A DNA stretch of 64,000 nucleotides, taken from the NCBI GenBank assembly GCA_905250075.1, contig CAJNOP010000201.1, positions 249,174 through 313,173 on the forward strand, in the 5' to 3' direction. Of this stretch, positions 12,253-24,560 are shown in pieces. How positions within the stretch are numbered: the stretch's first letter is position 1; each line of letters begins with the position of its first letter. Made by a program: the position numbers and the translations under genes. This DNA comes from Rotaria sp. Silwood1. Its lineage: Eukaryota > Rotifera > Eurotatoria > Philodinida > Philodinidae. Below the pieces are notes generated by a model. It was not told the origin of the DNA. It worked only from the letters and a program-made list of their open reading frames with translations, and ran no database searches.

Positions 12253-15200
12253 AATTTCATGTGAAATATTCATAGGTAAAAATAATGTGAATTTTAGTAG
12301 AAATATTTTTACAACGTTTACAAGTAGTGGAAGACTTTTCAAGATGATTTTTTAGAGGAAAACTTTGACTTTAATGATGTTGAAGATCATCGCTTTAAAT
12401 AGTAATGTAATGTTTATATTCCAGTTACAAGTAATTTACGACTTATTTGAACATTGGATTCATTGTTAGAAAATCTGTTTTAGTAGCATCCATTTAAAAC
12501 ATTTGAAGGACAAAAATACATTATTCATATACTCAACGGAATCTCTCGAGCAACTCGTAGTAACTCTAAATTGTATGCTTTTTAATTTGTTACAATTGTT
12601 TGTTTTGTATTTGCGTCTGACACTAAAATTTGCTTCTCGATCAATAGACGTCACTGAAGCATATTCTTTGATGTCAAATCTGATTTTGTGAATAAGTCGT
12701 ACATGACTTGTAACTCGCATATAAACGTTCCATTACCATCTAAAGCAACGATTTCGAACTGCATCAAAGTCAAAATCTCTCATAAAAACCATTTTGAAAT
12801 TTGATTTCATTGTTAATTCAGTTTTTCTTTTGAACACTCTCACATCTTCAATGTATTTTTTTTTCATAATATTTTGTTTTATTTTTTCATTTGAATGTTA
12901 GCAATATACGGTTAGTAGTGCATGCTGACATATATAGCAACTAAGTTATATCTTTAACTCATCACATAGACTATGGCAGACAATCACTCTACTCTTATAC
13001 ACTGTGCCAAGAGTTTCATTATGCTTGCCTATCTAGTCGAGATCAACAATACTTGATCTGCCCAAGGTCTTGGTTATTCAACAGAATCGTCTCATTGTGG
13101 TTCAAATTTTAATCTTGTAAGATTGATGCTGAAAGCTTTTTACTAGTTTAGCTTTTGCTAACATCATGGTTTATCATTGTATTCTCTGTTTCTCTCTTTT
13201 CTCACGAATAAATTCTTGACTTTATCGATGTTTTCTCTCATCGAATCATTCCACTGTTCTATGAACATTATTATGCCATTGATGGCCACTAACGAGACAA
13301 GATAACACCGGCCAAGAGCCGTTTATTAATTTACTGAAAGTGCATTCATTAGGTCAATCAATGGTGAGAGTCGAACATTGAATTAAGTCATTGTGCTCTT
13401 TTAAATGACCTTGGCAGAAATACTATCGAAAACAAATACGCAGAGTTTGATAGGGACGTTTACAGTCGTTTAATACACACCATCGTTAGAACGACGATAT
13501 GCTTTTGTCGTTTGTAGCGAAAATAGATGTCGTGATGTGAAAAGGAATGAGTATGCTGTGTATTGAAATGTCTTATCTAAGAAAAAAAATCCTGAAATTG
13601 ACGTCTTTTCTGTTGCTGTGTTCTTATCAATAATCGAAAACAGGACAAGCTAAAGAAAAAGAAAGATAATAGGCAAAAAACTGAATACAACGACAATTTA
13701 TGGTAGTATGAATATTTCACTGATGCAGTTTATACGAGTTACAGTAATTTTTGATTTCGTTCTGCCTACATTCCACTTTCCACTCACGTACTGTGCATTG
13801 AAGTAGTTAGAAAAGTTTCTAGTCGTTTACTTCAAACGAAGTTAGACAACAATAATCTCTCAACCATCTCAGTGCACAAGACAAAACTAAAACACTGGAG
13901 ATTAGTCGAAGCTGAATAAAATTCATAGAAAATTCGTATGATTCAAACATTTCTAGTTCTTCATATTTTTTTGTAATACGCGCATTGCGACAATTATAAC
14001 TTATTTCAACCGCACTAGTAGGATATTTGGATTTCGCGTGAAATACTAAACGGATTGAACTGTGTTAGATCTCTTTTAAGTTTATTTATGGATATACAAA
14101 CCACATTAACATTTCGGTTCGAACAAATGGACCAGCTTAAAAGAATATGTAACCTTTTGGTTCATATTTCGATCGACTGTTGTCGGTCATACTTGAATTC
14201 TTTTCGTTCAAAATCCAGTGATTAATTCTACATAGCAGAGTGCGACGTATTTAGCATATTCTTGTTCTTTCATCTTAGCGAAATTAGGATAAACGTACAA
14301 AAATATCACAAACATCTTTCAAAATCAACTGTCTTTTCGACTTTTGCAACATTCTTGGTCACAAAGTATTCATTACTATTAAACCATTTAGGCTTTCACT
14401 ATAACACATTTCCTGGTCATTTTGGTTCACAAAATAATTCAAATATGATCGACAAAGAAATTGTTACGAAAACAACTGTACTACGTGTTTTAGAAAAAGT
14501 CAAAATGGTTCAAGAGAAAATAATATTGTTTGAAAAAATAATTCGATAACTCAAAAACCCGTAAGATATTGAAAGGTAGATGATATTTTGACCTTTAATT
14601 GTCTGGCATTCCTGAGATCAGAGAAAAATGGTTAGTAATAAATATCAGATTGTTTGATACAGAATATACAATGAATCTTCTGGAAAAGAGATAACATAGG
14701 ACTGAGAAAAGGTGATCAAGATGTAAACTAAATAAGGAGACCGCCATTAATTCCGTATAAACCATTACATCGAATATTTTCCACTGCAAACGCATCAAAC
14801 TGACTTGTTGTTGATTTTTTAGTGAACCGCACTGTCATTAATGACAATCTATAGCAGCGTCCTCCACTTAAACCAATCTTGGAATTGAGCCTTCATTGAA
14901 TCAGACAAAGTACAAATGCAATGCGTACAAACGATGTTTATATAGCTAGAGTGTTGTTTGTTTGAATTTTCACAAATACGTTTCAGTGTGTAAAGTTACC
15001 GGTTTCTCAACATTTTGACTGATAGGTTTGCGACGAAAACATAGACTATTATCTCAATCATTACTAAAATATAGTACAAAATACAAAACACAATGAACCA
15101 GAAAATGATGTTAGGTGACAGCTGCAAAATGTAATATGAAAGACATAGGTAATGTTAAGTGTGACATAATAAAAGATATTACGGAATGAAATAAGTACTA

Positions 15201-15441
15201 GTGAGTAGTAGCGAGACAAAATTGAGTACTAATTTTTCACTTTTATTGTATATCCTACTAAATAACTGCTTTGATCAGTTGAATAGATTTCGAAAGTGGT
15301 AACTAACGCAGCTCTTTAACGATTTGAGGGCTCTACAGTGACTCCGTTTGCTCAATTTCTATTATATTAAACAGTTCTGATTGTTAAGAGTAAAATTAAA
15401 TATGCAAGATAAACACAGTAAATTGTGAATATAGTTCAATT
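12253..15441. other. gene-free stretch
   Basis: No gene was recognised. Short frames at 12466-12720 (minus), 14262-14549 (plus) and 14595-14798 (minus) have no motif. A weak inverted pair (GCCAAGAGCC near 13311, GACCTTGGC near 13409) brackets about 100 bp with a T-arm-like string on the minus strand, but no tRNA fold can be completed. Confidence 0.5.
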
Positions 15442-15768
15442 ATGTTTCTTGTAGATATATTGTCGAAACCAATCAGCATGGTGAAATGGGAAATTGTCGA
15501 CCAAGCAGCAGGAATCACGGATACTATGAGAATGAATATATTGAGCATATTACGCACATCGATTGACACACACGGATCATCTAATCAATATGAAATTGGC
15601 AAAGATGTTCGGAATTGGCTGAATGAAACTTATGGGGGAATATGGAGTATAGCAATTGGTTCGATAGGTAGTTATACATGCTTCAGCACCTATTATGAAT
15701 CGAAGTATTTCGCCGTCAGAGAAAACGATTTGAAATGGGATATTCATATTTGGAAACAAGCTCCATAG
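15442..15768 (+). CDS. divergent dynein light chain (LC8-type) protein
   Basis: A single frame of 108 residues. From about residue 14 it follows the LC8/DYNLL layout: an N-terminal strand (KWEIVDQAAG), two helices with the linker YEIGKDVRNWLNETYGGIW, then the strand core IAIGSIGSYTCFSTYYESKYF and a last strand. The family's W...I.G...GSY core is kept, but many surface positions differ, so this is a divergent paralogue of unknown cargo. LC8 proteins form dimers that bind short strands in dynein intermediate chain and many other partners. The start is ambiguous: a good acceptor (TTTCTTGTAG) ends at 15454, 12 bases inside the frame, so translation may begin at 15478 or in an unseen upstream exon. 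Confidence 0.65.
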   Translation: MFLVDILSKPISMVKWEIVDQAAGITDTMRMNILSILRTSIDTHGSSNQYEIGKDVRNWLNETYGGIWSIAIGSIGSYTCFSTYYESKYFAVRENDLKWDIHIWKQAP

Positions 15769-17145
15769 TGGCAAAATATAAGATATATTCTATATACTGC
15801 ACCATAAGTAAAAGAATGAGATTTTACGAGAGCATGCAAAACTGTTAATAAACGGTACAAAATAAATCATAGATTTACATGACAAAAAACAGGCGAAAGG
15901 ATAACTAATAGTAATGTCACTAGTATAGATATGCAGCTGTGGGGCATGGACAAGAAAAAACAAATTAACAATGAAATTAAACAAGAAAAAAAGCGCGGTT
16001 TATATGTGTGTGAGAGTGCATAGACCAGCCTCAAGTACATTTCACACTCACTCACATATCCACATTCCATCCTAATGCGCAGCTCAAATTCACTTATTCG
16101 AATCATTTTTTTTACCACAGTTTTTCAATGTGAATCAATCTATTTTACTATGACAGATTTTCTATTATAGAGATAAACAGGTCTGAATATTAGCTAAAAG
16201 TATTTATTTTTCAATAAAAAATCGCTTTAATATAAAAAAAAGTTACAAAATTCAAAAGAGTTGGTAAAGAAAAAGTTCTGTAGACCGTTTGATAAAAAAA
16301 TTCCGACTAAATCGACAGAACGAATATATCCTTTCCTATTTTCAGTGACAACGTCGGTTTGGTTTATTCTTCAATTTCGAATAGATTTTTTCAAACACTC
16401 TGTACGAGAATCTAAATGCAATATTTTCCTCCATAATATAACTACTAATGTTAAATTGACGAATTGAATCAACGAATCTTTCTGAAATAACGGTCAAATG
16501 TGTAAATCTTAGAGAAAAGAAATTTTTTTCTATTCAAAGAAATTCTTTTCTAATTTCGAAGAAAAAATTGCTCGTACTATGTAAATAATTCAGACTTATT
16601 AAAATTATTGTTCAGACAATCAATATATTTGCTACTGACCTAATTGACATAGTATGCAATGATACAATGAAAAATATTATTATTATAGAAAATAAGATCA
16701 TTTTTACAAAAAGAAACGTTGTTTGTTACTGAAAATCTGTTACTATTGTAATGGTATTAATAGAAATTCTCAAATTGCGATTTCCATTATTGTTATAAAC
16801 TAAAACCGTAGTTAGTAATTTATTAAATAGACTTCATAACAGAATCTCATTTATATAAACATGAAAATCGGAGACAAAAATCCTAAGGTATTCGTACACT
16901 TTATCATAATCCCCATTAACATCAAAGTTCTCTCAGATGCTTAATATGAGCAATAAGTTAATTAAATTGCAAATGAAATAATTTTTTCATGATACTATCG
17001 TGTTTCTTAACTTTCACATTTTTCTTTCTTCATTTAAAGGTTAGTAGGATCTTGTATTAACTTTTCCATTCAGCGAAAGATATGTGATTCACAGATAGAT
17101 GTAAATAATACTCTACGCACTTATGATTTCTGAGCCAACACGAAA
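15769..17145. other. gene-free stretch
   Basis: AT-rich, with short frames only. It contains the GT/CA hairpin at 16001-16072, listed separately. Nothing else was recognised. Confidence 0.5.
16001..16072. repeat. GT/CA-armed hairpin
   Basis: A GT-rich arm (TATATGTGTGTGAGAGTGCA at 16001-16020) is followed at 16041-16072 by a CA-rich arm (CACACTCACTCACATATCCA) that is its imperfect reverse complement. It belongs to the dispersed group of small hairpins with degenerate telomere-like arms seen throughout this window. Confidence 0.5.
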
Positions 17146-17812
17146 TGAAACATCTACATCTGCATTCCGAACACCCAACTCTCCCACAGATAGATTGTCA
17201 CACATCTTACCTCAAAACTATACTCTACTTTGGTATGTACCAACACTTTCATAACTCATTCTCACTCAAATGTACATGGAAAACGACACCTACACTGACG
17301 TCCACTCGTGTCATTTTGCATAAACGGTATCATGAAATCAAACTTTTATCTAACTATTGGCTCTGAATACATTTATCACCAAATATATATGATGGTCAGA
17401 CGCGGAGCGTAGATATCTCCAAATTTTCGAAAATGACTTGAGCAGAAGTGACGATGTGAACGACTTCAATGACGTAGAATGCTGTTTTTCTTTAAATTTT
17501 AAAATGTCTCCTTCAAACATACGTTTTTCAACGTCGTCAAAAACTTAATACTGCACAAATGTGCTGTTGTTGATGGACGCTGTAATAATATGAATGTCGT
17601 TGCTTCAACTTGTATGCTTTCTTTTTCTCTATTCTTCGTTTGCGACATAGAATCAATATGCCAACAAGTACCTTGCATGTATCGTAGAGAGAAATAAAAG
17701 TCGTTCTTCGTTTACTCTTGTTAAAGAACGTGCACAGGCAAAGTGCACATATTCTTGCTTTTTCTTCTGTACATTACTCATCGGTAAGAACAAAATTCGA
17801 CTCTTGACAAAA
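17146..17812 (-). mobile_element. composite dispersed repeat, copy 1 (inverted)
   Basis: The core at about 17395-17812 is the reverse complement of 24561-25005. One 35-base block differs at a single position, and the block around TATGTCGCAAACGAAGAATA is identical for over 30 bases. As in the other two copies, the core is followed on its own strand by a GT-rich tract of degenerate hexamers; here it reads as CA-rich on the plus strand at 17146-17312 (ACACCCAACTCTCCCACAG, CGACACCTACACTGACGTCC). No open frame of note is present, so it is non-autonomous or decayed. Class is unknown. Confidence 0.65.
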
Positions 17813-18455
17813 AAGTACCTTTTTCCAATTCAGTTTTTTCATCATCTAATACGCTGTGTTAAAAAAAAACAAAATACACCATAAGATGTAGCGTGCAAAG
17901 CTCTACAATCTACAAAAGACAGCTTATTTTATAATTGCACCTTCTATTTTCAAAGTGAACAAAACTCTGAGCCACTAATTTTTGACGGCTCCAAAAAAAA
18001 TAACTTTTTGGTACAAGTCGAATTCGTTTTTTTTATATTTCACCCTTTTAGCATTTGATATGTTTTGCCGAAAAGAAAACAAAATAAACCACAAGATGCA
18101 ACGTAAAAAGCTCTACAATTTACAAAGAACAGCTAATTCTATCGTTGCACTTTTTTCTCAAAATGGACAAAACTCTATGTGTCTAATTTTTGACGGTGTT
18201 CCTTTTTTGGTACACAATCAATTTCTTTTCTTATTATTTTGGTTAATGAGTTGTATCGAAAGTCATAATCAATAGCCGAACTAGGGACTCAGAATTTTGT
18301 CCATTTCGACAACAAACAGTACACTTATAAAATAAGCCATCTTTTGTAGATTGTAGACCTTTTCACGCTGCATCTTGTGGTGTATTTTGTTTTTTTTTAA
18401 CACAACGTATTAGGTGATGAACAACTGAATCGGAGAAAGGAACTTTTTTTGTCCG
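17813..18455. repeat. three-copy inverted element
   Basis: A unit of about 160 bp (ACAAAATACACCATAAGATG, then CTCTACAATCTACAAAAGAC, then an ACAAAACTCTGAG-like block) occurs directly at 17830-17990, again directly and more diverged at 18070-18200, and inverted at 18283-18445. The outer copies extend to matching ends (GACAAAAAAG near 17814 and its complement near 18454), so the whole looks like an element with long inverted ends and an internal duplicate. It abuts the composite repeat at 17146-17812. No protein was recognised. Confidence 0.6.
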
Positions 18456-18770
18456 TGAGAGAGTTAAGTCTCGTAAGACCATGATAAAGTAGAACACGGT
18501 GTTAAACTGTAGTCATATATGCTAAACCGAACTGTAAATATTGTCTCAAAATCTATGACAAACTTCGAGCGCCTACATAAGAATGAGGATTGGTTCATCT
18601 GTCAGTAGAGGAGATAGGCTCTTCTCTTCATCCATCACAACTACATTAATATCTGTCAAACACGCGATCATCCATAAATACCTATTGTAAAGAAGGTGTG
18701 TATGATTGTGGATAAAGTTTTTATCGTATACTAAGATGCATTTGATGTTAGAATAATAATAAAAGTAAAT

Positions 18771-20022
18771 ATGATAATACTCTCATTTTTCTTTGCTGTT
18801 CTCTTTTTATTTTCTTCCTACAGAACAACCACTACAACTGCGTCAAAGATGGATTTAAGTTCCAACGACTCAAATTTAACTAGCATAAGCTCATTGCTCA
18901 TAGAAAAATATCCAAATGCTGACATAAAGACACGCATCCTTCAGTTATTTGACTTCAAAAGCTCTCTTTTTCGATCGATAGCACCAACGATAATTTTACT
19001 CGTATCAATGTTACTTTTCGTTTTCTACAACCGACATGCCTTTCAATACTATAGCGTTAGCCATGCGAATCTAACGGTTAAGATGATGAGTCTACCGACT
19101 GTGACTGGTTTGATTCACTTGCAGCTCAATCGATCAAAACTTAATTCTAAAAAGAAGTCATGTTTCAATGAAACAGATAATTCAACACAAGTGCTTACTA
19201 GTGTTACACAAAGTTTTGTCAGTCATTAAAAAAAAACGACATTGTTTTAATTATTCATTTTAACCATGCCTATTATCATCGAATTAGTTTTCTTACAATA
19301 TATCGGAACTTATTTCCACAAATTAGTTTTTTTCACTGGACTAGCCCCACATTTACAAGTGATTCACTGTCCTGAGGCACATATGGGTCATCCAGCATAT
19401 CCTTGTCTCACACAAGTAATCCTTCGATGTCTCGATCATGCAGGCTATCTGATGTCTCACTTTGATTTAATACCAGTATTCTACAATCTCGAAAAATTCA
19501 ATTTGAATAGTATCTGGCTTTCGGAAATCGCCTTGACTGATGAATCAAAAGCCGTTGGTTGGCATTGGGACGTAGCCATCGGAAAAAAGCGTTTCTATCA
19601 TTCATAGCTGACCTCAGACTACACAATCAAAATAGCAGTCAATATTTGAAGTATCTCAATAATTATCAAAATAATACACAAGCTAAACTTCCATCATCTT
19701 TTCCGATATATTTTACCTACCGCAGCGTATGATTTCAGATTGGTTGTTGGTGACAGAACTCATATTCAAGCATCAAGTTTTTCTCGAAATTGGCTTTCCA
19801 CTTGCTACTAAACTGATATCTGCTTTTAAGAGCGACATAGTTGTCCTTCGTGGTGAAAATTTTAATTCAATCAGTCCCAACGACTCATTACACATCTATC
19901 CTCAACTCACCTATTTTCATCGCATCGATCATACGTTGTCTGCCCATCAGCATTTTATAGAAATTGTTGTCAGCAGATCTATTTGCAATCACTTTCTCAT
20001 CGTTGAAAAAATTGTCGAGTAA
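18771..20022 (+). pseudogene. decayed type II membrane transferase-like gene
   Basis: One protein-like message runs through the whole stretch but changes frame. An N-terminal cytoplasmic part and a membrane segment (IAPTIILLVSMLLFVFYN) are open from 18771 (a better start may be the ATG at 18850). A TAA at 19227-19229 interrupts the same frame, which then continues (DIVLIIHFNHAYYHR) to a T-run near 19330. There the frame shifts into HCPEAHMGHPAYPCL and GYLMSHFDLIPVFYN, shifts again near 19600 (SFIADLRLHNQNSSQYL), and once more near 19730 (HQVFLEIGFPLATKLISA). The layout resembles lumenal glycosyltransferase-like proteins, but I cannot name the family. At least one stop and three shifts argue for a dead gene. 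Confidence 0.7.
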
Positions 20023-22101
20023 ACTTTAGAAGTCATTCATAAGTAATAAAAGTGATTCTTTTTATTGTTCCATCTCCATGACAGAAAGTCTTTCCTATGA
20101 GAATTTAGATCAAGTCATTTCTTTGCGATGGCGTTCCAATGTCAATGTGAGCGAGAGAATGTACATTGGTCCACGTATACATGTAATGTGTAAGTGTGAG
20201 TATGAATATGTTTTTGAGTCACAGTCTCCTTGCCATTGAAACTGACACATTAACATATAGACGCTACGGTCATCCCCAAACACACCCTCAAGTATCAATT
20301 TAGAACTTGTTATATTTTTCTTCTAAAATGAACTGACCGAAGTTATTCGTATGACTACTAGTATTATAAAAGACTATTCTCCAGATAATGCTGGTGATGT
20401 TATTTATGGTCAGTTATTGTAATGTTGAACAAGTTTATACGCAACTTCTTCTAAAAACAACATTTATCAAAATAAACCGAGAAAATATTCGATAGCATTT
20501 TTAATATTACCTGATGGCAAGTCCACTATCAATAATAGTCAAAGTTCAGTGTGATCAGTTAGCTTTACCAATTTAATATTCTTTTAAATTCACTAGTGCT
20601 TGTTTTTCTTTTATCTAAGTTCATGGCAACAGCGACTTCACTTCCAATACTTGTTACAGACATCAAATGAAATGTATCATAGTTAGAGCGATGCAATGGA
20701 GAAAAAGTGAGACTTCAAGAGTGAGTACTTCACTTGCACTTCAGTTGTACTACAGTTGTATTTCACTCGTACTTCACATTTTTTGTTTGAAATAGATGAC
20801 GTCTTGCTTTTTCTTCTTTGATAAAAAACCTTTTCATAAATTCTTGCATGACTTCAGTACTAGAGTTGTTACATGATGATTTTGCTTCTTGTTTATTATT
20901 AGGTACGCAAACATTGAATCTTAATAGGGTGCTCTTTTTTTTAGAAGATTTTTCAGCTAGATGTCAATAGTCTTGCACAAATAGCCAGATCAGTTGTATT
21001 ATTTATGGACACATGACTTTTTCTGGAGATTATATATAATAAACATGGTCACGCCTTATATCAAACAGATCATGTAGTAAACCTTTCAAAATGGAAACAT
21101 CGAATAAATTTTATCAGTGTTACTTTTTGACGTGGTCGAACATAACGGAATTTTATTTTGTTGCCTTAGTGAGGCATATCTCCGTAAAAGAAAAAGCAGA
21201 ATCCCTAAAATTTTCAGTGTAGAGTGATCCTATTTAGCCCTAGCATCTATGGAAATTTTCGACTAATGAATTATTTTGAAACATCATCTATGCAAAACAA
21301 TCGAATTCGTAAGGTAAGTCGGATCAGTCGGTGTGGCTAGCGCAGGTGTATATATTTATTTCAGTGCAGTTCTTGATTGTTCGTCACATATTTACTTTAT
21401 AAAGCCACTATGACAAAGACACGTATAGATTAACGTTTATCAGCTCTTCATGAACTATTGAAAACTTACAGCATTCCAATATCTATAATAGACCTGCTCA
21501 GATTTACTTTTCAGCCAACTAGACTTACTGCTAGACATTTTTTCATTTCTTGTATCTCAAGAAATAAATAGAAAAGTTCCTCAGAAAATGTGTGTTGTAT
21601 GTGCACAGACCAGTCGACGGCATACAAGGAGAATTGATTCATAGTATATTTGGAAAAATTGTCATATAGGGGTTTGTGTTATTAATTTCTTCGAAGAACT
21701 CCATACTTTATTACATTTTTAGTTTTTTTTGCAATCACTTTCCCTTCCATATGTTATTGAATTGTTGTTTGTCGTATTTCTTAAATGTGCGTTTCATTTT
21801 TGTTGTTGTCAGATAAACAACATACATATTTTGCATCAGGTATGAATAAAAACATTATGATGAATAATTTTCAACTAGAATTTATTTTGCAAGTAAAAAT
21901 TCAACTTTTTTTCTCTAACGAAAAAGTTCCTCCTCAGACGATTGAATGTTCTTAATATCTACGCTGAATATGAATGTACGATGAATTCGTGTGTCCAGTA
22001 TAAAAGAAACTCAAAAACAGAATGTAATAGTTATTCCATATATCAAATCACGATCAGAATCTCGAATTCAACGTATTTCAAAAAAAATATTGCTTTGAAA
22101 A
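20023..22101. other. gene-free stretch
   Basis: No gene was recognised. A weak GT-then-CA pair lies at about 20128-20288 (TGTGTAAGTGTGAGTATG, later CCCCAAACACACCCTC). A run of short repeats of the type ACTTCACTTGCACTTCAGT lies at about 20715-20780. The rest is AT-rich. Confidence 0.5.
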
Positions 22102-23631
22102 TTACTTTAACTTCTGTATTAATTCTAGACGAGTCGTTGACGTGATGTTCGTTTCATTTGATGGAGTAATTCGAATTATAGTCACATTCACTCCTCTATC
22201 AGACGAAATTCGGAAGTTGTTGTTTTGAAACCTACATGAAAGCATTGTATCAGAACAGAATTCGATAGGAAAACAATCTTCTGAGTTAATTATTGCTTTT
22301 ATAGTACTGTTATTTTTGTTGAGACAAAAATATCTACCATAAATAACTATTGAATGATTTTGCTGATAGTTTTCAATACGACTTATAATAGGTTTGTTTT
22401 GAGAGTATAATGCATCGAAATAGTGAAAACGATCGAATCGGAGGACAATTTTCTGACGAAACAACAGCATAGATCCAATTAAAATTGAAAGTACAATAAT
22501 GGATACTACTGGAACTAGTAGAGATCTGCAATACGACAATGCACTGTCGTTGAACTGCCTTTGTAATTTGACATTTTCCTCAGTAGTCAAGGAAACGACG
22601 TCATCAGGAGTTTTTAAATCTTGTGAATTCGAATTAGTTTGGTTAGTAGTCGTCGTCGTAAGCGTGGCAGAGAAGTAAATGTAAGAAGATATAAATATTA
22701 CGGTTGCACCTAAGCATGCCGTTAGATTCGTTGAAAGACCAAACAAACTCCAGTTTAAAAATAGGAGAATTCCAGTAGCACACGCAGTACTGAAAGTCTT
22801 AATGATTGCATCTCCATACTTATACACGGCAGTAATAACAATTCCTAATATCGAGTTGCAAAAGACTACCATTATTGCAAGCGCGGAATACCCTTCAAAA
22901 AATCCTTTCGAAAAGTCTTGGACATAGCGACTGAAGTAAGCGTAAACGCATAAGTTTATAATAGTACCGAAGAAATATAATGCTGAGTTTTGAATATTTA
23001 AATTTACTGAGTAATTTTTTAGTAAATATTCATTCCATACAGTACAGATTGATGTTATAGTACAGCTTATAGTCAAAACAAGGTATAGTTTCACATCCAA
23101 TATTGGTATTTTTTTACATACATCATACTGCATAATAATGAGACCTATCACTTGTAAGAGAATTGAACTCCACTGCACACGATTAATAGGACGTCGAAAA
23201 AGAACCCATAATAGAATAGCTGCCTGAAACGATGTAAATGATTTGAACAATGAAATTGTGGCCACATCAACATACTGGAACAATATAAATGCAATTTGAT
23301 TGTTTGTGCAGTATAATAAGGCAAGAACAAATGTGTGCACAAGGAACTGTTTACTCAGCTGTTCGCGAACTAAATTTCTATATGAAACCAATCTGCCATA
23401 TAATTTGCTTGTCAAGCTGGCATTTGCCAATGCTTCGTCTATTGAAACCGCAGTAAAAAGGGTTAAGTACGAACTAATGCAAAACTTAATAATCTCTGCT
23501 AGAGTTATAGCAGATATTGTTGAATAAGAATACTTTCCATTGGTTTGTGAAAATTTGTAAACAAGTGCTACCATAATTTGAACAAACATAAGCGAAGCAA
23601 AGGCCAATAGTTTCGTTCCATAATGACTCAT
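22102..23631 (-). CDS. nucleotide-sugar transporter (SLC35A-like) with C-terminal extension
   Basis: An intronless frame of 509 residues. Residues 1 to about 330 are a multi-span nucleotide-sugar transporter of the UDP-galactose/CMP-sialic acid (SLC35A) type, which exchanges a nucleotide sugar for the nucleoside monophosphate across the Golgi membrane. Seen are the N-terminal LMFVQIMVALVYKFSQ, TNNQIAFILFQYVD, SLFKSFTSFQAAILLWVLF and, at residues 270-278, YKYGDAIIK, the family signature near the last helices. A Thr/Asn/Ser-rich linker leads to an extra membrane helix (about 371-392) and a tail of roughly 115 residues with several N-glycosylation sites and Cys residues, faintly like an IPT/TIG beta-sandwich. 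Normal family members end near residue 340, so the tail is unusual. Substrate cannot be told from sequence. Confidence 0.8.
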   Translation of the reverse strand: MSHYGTKLLAFASLMFVQIMVALVYKFSQTNGKYSYSTISAITLAEIIKFCISSYLTLFTAVSIDEALANASLTSKLYGRLVSYRNLVREQLSKQFLVHTFVLALLYCTNNQIAFILFQYVDVATISLFKSFTSFQAAILLWVLFRRPINRVQWSSILLQVIGLIIMQYDVCKKIPILDVKLYLVLTISCTITSICTVWNEYLLKNYSVNLNIQNSALYFFGTIINLCVYAYFSRYVQDFSKGFFEGYSALAIMVVFCNSILGIVITAVYKYGDAIIKTFSTACATGILLFLNWSLFGLSTNLTACLGATVIFISSYIYFSATLTTTTTNQTNSNSQDLKTPDDVVSLTTEENVKLQRQFNDSALSYCRSLLVPVVSIIVLSILIGSMLLFRQKIVLRFDRFHYFDALYSQNKPIISRIENYQQNHSIVIYGRYFCLNKNNSTIKAIINSEDCFPIEFCSDTMLSCRFQNNNFRISSDRGVNVTIIRITPSNETNITSTTRLELIQKLK

Positions 23632-24560
23632 TTTAAAGTGAATCGAATTTTATGTATGACGCAGCGAAAAATCTATTTGAAAAGATTTTATTTTTAGTAA
23701 ACTCTTGTAACGAAGTAGGTGAAACTAAGAATATAATTAAGTACAATATCTTCAGACTCTCATAGCTTGAAAGATTTCAAAGACTTTTCAGGTTTCAAAA
23801 AATAGAAAAATAATCTGAGCTTAGCTTTTCATTGATTTTCGACTCTTACCTCTAAAACTCCAGCACTTTTTATGTTAAATATATTGACTAGAGCCACAAT
23901 GACTTAGTTAATTAAAAAATTAAGGCAGAATCTATTGATAGGACTGTGGCATTGCTCCTTCAGGAAGTGTGGATGTGAGTGTAGAATTTGTTGTTGCACA
24001 TAGATTGTTTATTTGCGTTTTTATTAATTCGTTTAAATTTTTCATTTCTATTCAGACATCACCCTAATAGCTTGCTATTATAATTTATTTTGTGGCTTAT
24101 TCTGCCTCAACGTATTCTATCTACTAGTATTTCAATGAGTATTAAAACGTAAAACTGATGTATAAATGAAGAGATACCTAATCTACATGATCATCACAAA
24201 ATATAGAATACTGACGGTACAGTGATTTCATCAAAATATGTGAAAAAGATATTCCGTGCTAGAAGACTATAGTTCTTTTTTTATATTCGTCAGTATGTCG
24301 GCCGCATAGAAACGATTGAAAAACCTAACAATGGCTAAAAATAAGTAAAATGTCCATCACAATATATTTTTAACGGAGAACTTGGAACTATACTGACATG
24401 ATAGGTTTTATAAACGAAAGTTTGCTCTACATGATCATATATAATACTTTCCAAAGACCTCTTAGTGTGTGAATGTGAATATCAACGATTCTGAACACCG
24501 GTAAATGTGAATATAGTGTCGGGCTTAGAGAACTACAAAATTTAACTGTGATTTCAAAAA
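23632..24560. other. gene-free stretch
   Basis: Upstream region of the transporter gene. It contains two short GT-rich tracts (GTGTGGATGTGAGTGTAG near 23968 and GTGTGTGAATGTGAATATC near 24464) and no coding sequence that I can support. Confidence 0.5.

Noticed and set aside
13311-13420. Possible tRNA or tRNA-derived repeat (minus-strand GTTCGACTCTCACCA)
   Set aside because: The 3' end looks tRNA-like, but no pairing 5' acceptor strand, D-arm or anticodon arm can be built.
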